Assembly (NCBI GenBank): GCA_027080125.1
Contig: JALWSW010000016.1
Coordinates: 1-9,349 of the forward strand
Direction of reading: 5' to 3'
DNA: 9,349 nucleotides
Source of the DNA: Campylobacterales bacterium
GTDB lineage: Bacteria > Campylobacterota_A > Desulfurellia > JAADFJ01
The translations under genes were made by a program, and so were the position numbers. This document shows, one piece after another, positions 5,150-9,349 of the stretch; the first letter of the stretch is position 1, and each line of letters starts with the position of its first letter. The notes under the pieces are model-generated. The model searched no databases. It had not been told where the DNA came from and saw only the letters and a program-made list of their open reading frames with translations.

Positions 5150-7036
5150 ATGATATATCTGATTTTATGCTTATTTGTATTCGGGTCTATATCCGGGTTT
5201 CTCAATCGTAAAGTAAGCTATTTATCAGCATTTTTCGCTTCCATACTGTCGTTTATTGCGGGATTTGAAGCCAAATTTTCAGGATACATATTTGTGGACA
5301 AGTTCCGTTTTTTGCCAAACATCTATGTCGGAATCGGCATTGACAAACTAAGCGGACTCTTCTTAATGATTGCATCGATATCCTGGATTGCAATCGCGCT
5401 TTTTTCCATCGATTTTGGCAATCACTATAGAAAAAGAATGGCTATCTTTTTAAATCTCTCGATAATGGGTATGTTCCTGATTTTAGCCGCCTATGATGCG
5501 ATAATATTTCTTGCCGGATGGGAAATAATGACAATAGCTTCATATCTTTTGATAACCGAGCATGAGGGCTCATACAAAGAAGCGTTTCAATTTTTATCCT
5601 TCAGCGAAATATCAACAGTCAGCCTTATTATAGCATTCCTCAGTCTTTTTATATCAAACGGATCGTTTGCTTTGCTTAACATTCACTCGAAAAGTATCGC
5701 CTTTCTTGTATTCGCATCGCTGGCATTTATAGTAAAGATGGGTATAGTTCCGTTTCATACCTGGCTCAAAGATGCTCACTCAAAAGCTCCGTCCAATGCA
5801 TCGGCTCTTTTAAGCGCTCCCATAACACTTATGGGTGTTTACGGACTTGCAAAGATTATCTCTATAACAGGTTATATCCATATATGGGGAATAGCTGCTA
5901 TCATAATGGGAAGCCTTTCGGCTTTCTGGGGCGCAATGGAAGCTGCCGTGGCTAAGGGATTGAAAGTGCTGCCTGCCTATTCAACGGTTGAGAACAACGG
6001 CATGATACTTGCGACATTGGGTCTGTCTGCGGTCGCGTATTCGGTTTCGGCAAACTCGACACTCTACGAATTTGCCTTCCTGACAGCCATCATCTTATCA
6101 ATAGCGCATACAACCTCAAAGACGCTTCTGTTTTTGTCGATAGGTCAGGCGAAAGAACAACTCAACGAAGAAAGCATAGACAATGTGAGAGGAATACATA
6201 AAAGCGTTGGCAAAATCCCCGCGCTCGGCATCGTTATTTCAGGTTTGTCTTTCAGCGCATTTCCAACACTAATAGGATATGTAGCCGAGTGGATGCTTCT
6301 TGAGTCGATTTTTCAATCTTATCAGTTTCACAGCATATTAGACAGAATAGTCAGCTCAAGCGGCGGTGTTCTTTTGTCTCTTGCAATCGGTTTTGCATCG
6401 TTTTCTATGGTTAAACTTATCGGATATTCCGCTCTGGGATACAATCACGATAAAGTTGCCAGAAAAATTCCAACATTTTTTATGCATACCTCAGAGATAT
6501 TTTTAATAATAATGATATTTGCTATGAGCTTTTTTGCCTCTGCCATATTTTTGAACTTGGGATATTCAAAATTTGTAATAGGAGCGCTCGGGGTTCCTAA
6601 CAGGTGGCTTCTGGCAAGTGCGAAGCCGGTCTTCGGCGTAATTTCACCGGCATTTTTCGCAATAGTGATGTCAGGATTGTTCACTGTTCCGTTTATCATC
6701 TATCTTAAAAACAGAGTTAAGACTAAAAAGGTTATCTCCTGGAATGGCGGTCTTGCTTTAAAGGAAGACGAGTATTTCAGCGCAAGCGCATTCTCTTTTA
6801 TAATAAAGTTTATTCTCAGATTTGTTTATATGACAAAAGAGGTTGAGAGAGAAAACTATGCTTATGTTGTTACAAATGATCTGTTTGAATCGTTTTATGC
6901 GTTGGTGATAAAATTATTCAAAAAAGCAGGATATCGCATAAGTCATTTTATAATGAACGGAAAGATACATATTTATATTTTATATATTCTTGTTACATTC
7001 ATATTTATTTTTATATATTTCGGAGCGTTGTCGTAA
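5150..7036 (+). CDS. hyfB: HyfB/HycC-like antiporter subunit (NuoL-family)
   Basis: A 628-residue membrane protein, near the length of HyfB/HycC (about 610-670) and of the NuoL type with an extended C-terminus. AGWEIMTIASYLLI (122-135) holds the helix-5 glutamate E125. FIVKMGIVPFHTWLKDAHSK (193-212) holds K196, H203 and H210, with Lys in place of the usual Pro after WL. LPAYSTVENNGMILATLG (274-291) and LSIAHTTSKTLLFLSIGQ (316-333, with H320 and K324) are the expected central signatures, and GYVAEWMLLESIF (376-388) holds E380. After helix 14, the WNGG...YFSASAFSFI region corresponds to the WDCGY...YTAxxF segment of Hyc/Mrp proteins with the cysteine lost. A basic amphipathic stretch and a final hydrophobic helix end the protein. 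The channel residues look functional. It starts one base after the small-subunit stop, with GGAG at 5139-5142, and is the last gene of the complex. Confidence 0.9.
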   Translation: MIYLILCLFVFGSISGFLNRKVSYLSAFFASILSFIAGFEAKFSGYIFVDKFRFLPNIYVGIGIDKLSGLFLMIASISWIAIALFSIDFGNHYRKRMAIFLNLSIMGMFLILAAYDAIIFLAGWEIMTIASYLLITEHEGSYKEAFQFLSFSEISTVSLIIAFLSLFISNGSFALLNIHSKSIAFLVFASLAFIVKMGIVPFHTWLKDAHSKAPSNASALLSAPITLMGVYGLAKIISITGYIHIWGIAAIIMGSLSAFWGAMEAAVAKGLKVLPAYSTVENNGMILATLGLSAVAYSVSANSTLYEFAFLTAIILSIAHTTSKTLLFLSIGQAKEQLNEESIDNVRGIHKSVGKIPALGIVISGLSFSAFPTLIGYVAEWMLLESIFQSYQFHSILDRIVSSSGGVLLSLAIGFASFSMVKLIGYSALGYNHDKVARKIPTFFMHTSEIFLIIMIFAMSFFASAIFLNLGYSKFVIGALGVPNRWLLASAKPVFGVISPAFFAIVMSGLFTVPFIIYLKNRVKTKKVISWNGGLALKEDEYFSASAFSFIIKFILRFVYMTKEVERENYAYVVTNDLFESFYALVIKLFKKAGYRISHFIMNGKIHIYILYILVTFIFIFIYFGALS

Positions 7037-7098
7037 TTCGGAAACTTGGTATTTCAACAAGCTGCTTGATGTTGCTGTGATTTCGCCTAAATTTATGC

Positions 7099-7119
7099 TT
7101 TAGACAAAAACTGTCTAAA
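7099..7119 (+). other. Hairpin in the gap between the complex operon and the PEPCK-like gene
   Basis: Bases 7099-7106 (tttagaca) and 7112-7119 (tgtctaaa) pair perfectly over eight base pairs with an aaaac loop. It sits 62 bases after the HyfB-like stop and 21 bases before the next start. The stem is AT-rich and no T-run follows, so termination is doubtful; an operator-like inverted repeat or an mRNA processing or stabilising structure is equally possible. The rest of the 104-base gap shows no convincing -35/-10 pair, so the downstream genes may be read through from the riboswitch operon. Confidence 0.45.
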
Positions 7120-7140
7120 CCATAGTCTGGGGGCAAGCCT

Positions 7141-8634
7141 ATGAACGATGATAGGGTATTTACCGATAAGCTCGTATGCGGAAATCTGCTTTCCAACCTG
7201 AACTCTGAACAACTGAAAACCCTGGCAAGCTCGGTTTCAATCAGAAATCGCTGGGAAATAACGGTGTATAGGAGTCGGATTCGTTCCAGAAGCGCTAAGG
7301 ATACGCATCTGGTAAATAAAATTACACCCGATATTAAGCGGGAAATCGGCAGCGTGAGAGAATATATCAGCGGAGCAGATATCATAAGACTCGATAAGGA
7401 TATCTGCATGGATGAGAAGTTTCATTTTAATGTCAGGCTCTATGTAACAAGAAAATTTGCCAGAATCGCGCATATGTTTGATGCCAACTTCTTCCCCTCG
7501 AGCAACATTGAAGAACCTGATATTGTAATCGTCATGGTTCCTGAATGGGAAAACAGGGCTATCTATATCTATCCGTCTGACAAGGGGATTGTTCATAACT
7601 TCGTTTTGGGAACCGACTATTACGGCGAGGCTAAAATGGCTGCGTTGAGATCTGCTCTTTATTTAACCGGAGAATACAGAAACGGGCTCGGGCTTCACGC
7701 CGGAGGAAAACTTTTCAGGGTAAAGACAGATAGTGGAATTTCCGAAAAAGGCGCATTGATTTTCGGACTTTCAGGAACGGGAAAAACAACCATAACCATT
7801 AACGATCATGGGCTCATTCCACCGGAAGGTATATCAATACTTCAGGATGATATTATGCTCTTAAGAGACGATGCCTTTGCCTACGGAACCGAACACAGCT
7901 TCTATATCAAAACCGACAACGTCACAAGCCAGCCTGAAATTTTTCACGCTACGCAAGCTCCTATGGCTATTGCTGAGAATGTGTGGGTTGATGATGAGGG
8001 CGAAATCGATTTTGACAATCTATCGTTGACTTCAAACGGACGGTGCTTGGTACCAAGATTTGCCCTGCCTCATTCAAGAGACGACGTTAATCTTTCAAAG
8101 GTCTCATGCATCTTTTTTAACACAAGAAGGGATGACCTCCCCCCTATAGGAAAGCTTTCATCGGCTTATCAGGCAGCCGCCTATTTTATGCTTGGCGAAT
8201 CTATGATTACATCGGCATCTGACCCGAAACTTGCCGGAAAATCCAAAAGGGTTGTAGGCTTCAATCCGTTTATCTTAACCGATCCGGCAAAAGAAGGCAA
8301 TAAATTTTTGGAAATTCTGAAAAAAAACAAAATCGATGCGTACATTGTCAACACCGGAAGAATCGGAAAAAGCAATATAACCCCTCAGATTACAATGGGC
8401 GTAATCAAAGATGCGTTAAAAGGACAAATCAGCTGGAAATTCGATAACGATCTGGGCTATTTTATTGCGGATAAATCCGAATCCTGCGATTTGTCAAATT
8501 TTGAACCGCACAAAATATTCGGTTCGGATTACAATTTTATGATGAAAAAACTATATGGAGAAAGAATGGAGTATCTGTCCAAATTTAGCGGATTAAACAG
8601 AAAAATTCTCGAACATCTTAAGGAGACAAAATGA
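7141..8634 (+). CDS. Divergent ATP-dependent PEP carboxykinase (pckA-like) family protein
   Basis: A 497-residue cytoplasmic protein of the ATP-type phosphoenolpyruvate carboxykinase fold (oxaloacetate + ATP to PEP + ADP + CO2), slightly shorter than E. coli PckA (540). Landmarks in order are RSRSAKD (48-54, the GRSPKDK-like oxaloacetate site, R50 matching R65); DIVIVMVPEW (127-136); DYYGEAKM (159-166, matching YAGEMKK); LHAG (185-188, H186 matching H232); the P-loop FGLSGTGKTT (208-217, K215/T216); QDD (235-237, matching GDD); LTSNGRCLVP (296-305, R301 matching R333); and FFNTRRDDLPPIGKLS (325-340). Two departures stand out. The second Lys of the EMKK motif, a metal ligand in E. coli, is Met166. 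The P-loop to Asp-Asp distance is about seven residues longer, and EHGW after it is replaced by IMLL. It may be a diverged PEPCK or a paralogue with another phosphotransfer role. GGGGG at 7129-7133 precedes the ATG; the end overlaps the next gene (ATGA). Confidence 0.85.
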   Translation: MNDDRVFTDKLVCGNLLSNLNSEQLKTLASSVSIRNRWEITVYRSRIRSRSAKDTHLVNKITPDIKREIGSVREYISGADIIRLDKDICMDEKFHFNVRLYVTRKFARIAHMFDANFFPSSNIEEPDIVIVMVPEWENRAIYIYPSDKGIVHNFVLGTDYYGEAKMAALRSALYLTGEYRNGLGLHAGGKLFRVKTDSGISEKGALIFGLSGTGKTTITINDHGLIPPEGISILQDDIMLLRDDAFAYGTEHSFYIKTDNVTSQPEIFHATQAPMAIAENVWVDDEGEIDFDNLSLTSNGRCLVPRFALPHSRDDVNLSKVSCIFFNTRRDDLPPIGKLSSAYQAAAYFMLGESMITSASDPKLAGKSKRVVGFNPFILTDPAKEGNKFLEILKKNKIDAYIVNTGRIGKSNITPQITMGVIKDALKGQISWKFDNDLGYFIADKSESCDLSNFEPHKIFGSDYNFMMKKLYGERMEYLSKFSGLNRKILEHLKETK

Positions 8635-9146
8635 AGGTAGCGATTTTGGTTCACGACGGTTTTGAAGATCTTGAATATTTTGTTCCGAAATACGCGTTGA
8701 TTATGAACGGTTTTAATGTCTTAACGGTGGGAATGAGGATGAAAAAGGAATGCAAAGGCAGATGGGGACTTGCCGCTGAGGTTGATGTTCTTGCCACCGA
8801 AATCTGTCCTGAAGAACTCTCCGGAATTCTTATACCCGGAGGCTATGCGCCGGATAAAATCAGAAGATTTCCACCCGTTCTTAAACTCGTAAAAGCCATT
8901 GATGAGGCAAAAAAACCTTTGGGGCTGATATGTCATGCCGGTTCCGTTGCGATATCGGCAAAGATTTTAAACAAAGGCGACAAATGCACAAGCTCATACG
9001 GAATAAAGGACGATTTAATCAATGCCGGAGCCGAATGGATTGATAAGTCTGTGGTAATTGATGGAAACAGGATTTGGGCTCAAGGTGTAAAATCGCTTGC
9101 AGAATATACCAATTCCGCTCTCAATATACTTAAACAGGGTAAATAA
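8631..9146 (+). CDS. DJ-1/PfpI family protein (class I glutamine amidotransferase-like)
   Basis: A 171-residue protein matching the full length of PfpI-type DJ-1 superfamily members. MKVAILVHDGFEDLEYFVP (1-19) has the conserved glutamate near E12/E15. GILIPGGYAPDKIRR (65-79) is the PGGxAPExxR turn. LICHAGSVAISA (99-110) carries the nucleophile C101 followed by H102. SSYGIKDDLINAGAEWID (121-138) and VVIDGNRIW (141-149) are the typical C-terminal blocks. Relatives include archaeal PH1704 and bacterial stress proteins with peptidase, glyoxalase III or protein-deglycase activities; which one applies cannot be told here. The nucleophile elbow reads CHAG rather than the commoner CHGP, a small change beside the active Cys-His pair. 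AGGAG at 8621-8625 precedes the ATG, and the start overlaps the PEPCK-like gene by four bases, so the two are translationally coupled. A stable cytoplasmic enzyme is likely. Confidence 0.88.
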   Translation: MKVAILVHDGFEDLEYFVPKYALIMNGFNVLTVGMRMKKECKGRWGLAAEVDVLATEICPEELSGILIPGGYAPDKIRRFPPVLKLVKAIDEAKKPLGLICHAGSVAISAKILNKGDKCTSSYGIKDDLINAGAEWIDKSVVIDGNRIWAQGVKSLAEYTNSALNILKQGK

Positions 9147-9153
9147 ATTGTTG

Positions 9154-9192
9154 TTGGGGGGTTGGGAAGACATGCAAGGCACGCCTCCCCAA
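9154..9192 (+). terminator. Weak terminator-like hairpin after the PfpI-family gene
   Basis: Bases 9154-9161 (ttgggggg) pair with 9185-9192 (ctccccaa) over eight base pairs with one G-U wobble, starting eight bases after the stop codon. The loop is long (about 23 bases) and only scattered T residues follow (tgtttaattt), so it is a weak intrinsic terminator candidate. Its position at the end of the operon is the main support. Beyond it, 9193-9349 is AT-rich non-coding sequence in which I see no gene. Confidence 0.4.
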
Positions 9193-9220
9193 AATGTTTA
9201 ATTTCTCATCAGTTGTCTAA

Positions 9221-9248
9221 AATATATAAGAATTTTTCTATTTGTCAA
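9221..9248 (-). promoter_or_regulatory. Possible minus-strand promoter in the 3' tail
   Basis: Read on the minus strand, TTGACA (9243-9248) and TATATT (9221-9226) are separated by 16 bases, a good sigma70-type match. Transcription would begin near 9214 and run leftward through the GC-rich hairpin into the antisense of the PfpI-family gene; no minus-strand coding gene follows. In such an AT-rich tail a chance match is quite possible. Confidence 0.3.
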
Positions 9249-9349
9249 GAAAAATTTTGAAATCTATTTGCCTTTAGTTTACCGCTACCTGCTCTGATTT
9301 GTATATTCCGCTGAAATTGGATAAGGACACCTTTTTCGGAAATAGATTA

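Noticed and set aside
3459..7036. Functional formate hydrogenlyase or energy-converting [NiFe] hydrogenase
   Set aside because: The large subunit lacks complete CxxC pairs, the small subunit has no cysteine, and no ferredoxin-like or formate dehydrogenase subunit is encoded in the window, so hydrogen chemistry is not supported.
3459..7036. Respiratory complex I (Nuo) operon
   Set aside because: HyfE- and HyfF-type subunits and the gene order C-E-F-G-I-B are of the hydrogenase-related type. NuoE/F/G/I/J/A genes are absent, and the quinone-site and cluster motifs are not conserved.
7037..7140. A sigma70 promoter for the PEPCK-like gene
   Set aside because: TTGATG/TTGCTG-like boxes can be found, but none has a good -10 at 16-18 bases, so no promoter was called.
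9308..9349. End of an insertion sequence or start of another element (ggacacctttttcgg stretch)
   Set aside because: The sequence faintly recalls IS-end DNA, but there is no transposase, no matching inverted repeat in the window and no target duplication, and the window ends here.

Overview
The window is an AT-rich, tightly packed bacterial segment in which every gene is on the + strand. Short gaps, ATGA-type overlaps and GGAG-type ribosome binding sites suit an anaerobic or facultatively anaerobic bacterium, perhaps a Deferribacterota- or Desulfobacterota-like lineage. That placement is a guess from gene content and base composition, because no marker gene is present.

Layout. Bases 3-197 are the C-terminal end of a nucleobase (NCS2/AzgA-type) permease that begins outside the window. 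Bases 198-494 are non-coding but highly structured: a GC-rich hairpin, a near-consensus sigma70-type promoter (357-384), a fluoride riboswitch (crcB RNA) aptamer (415-465), and an expression-platform hairpin (458-488) that hides the ribosome binding site of the next gene. Bases 495-7036 are a six-gene operon resembling the membrane and core part of formate hydrogenlyase / complex I, in the order HyfC-HyfE-HyfF-HyfG-HyfI-HyfB. After a 104-base gap, 7141-9146 hold a two-gene unit: a divergent ATP-type PEP carboxykinase-family protein and a DJ-1/PfpI-family protein. Bases 9147-9349 carry no gene that I can support.

The central observation is that the six-gene complex cannot be an ordinary hydrogenase. 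The NuoB/HycG-like small subunit contains no cysteine at all, so the proximal [4Fe-4S] cluster is gone. The NuoD/HycE-like large subunit has lost at least half of the four nickel-ligating cysteines and the NuoC-like domain. No ferredoxin-like subunit is encoded here. By contrast, the two antiporter-like subunits keep the Glu, Lys and His residues of ion-translocating channels. This matches the poorly understood 'energy-converting hydrogenase-related' (Ehr) class, in a strongly cofactor-depleted form.

How the parts work together. With fluoride bound, the aptamer should hold bases 456-462 in its pseudoknot. Without fluoride, the same bases can pair with the Shine-Dalgarno of the first gene. The switch therefore reads as a translational ON switch, and the overlapping downstream genes could follow by translational coupling. 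The proposal is a fluoride-induced, redox-inactive, complex I-like ion-translocating membrane assembly, possibly serving ion or pH homeostasis during fluoride stress. Whether the PEP carockinase-family and PfpI-family genes (PEP carboxykinase and DJ-1/PfpI) belong to the same transcript is unresolved; no convincing promoter or terminator separates them.
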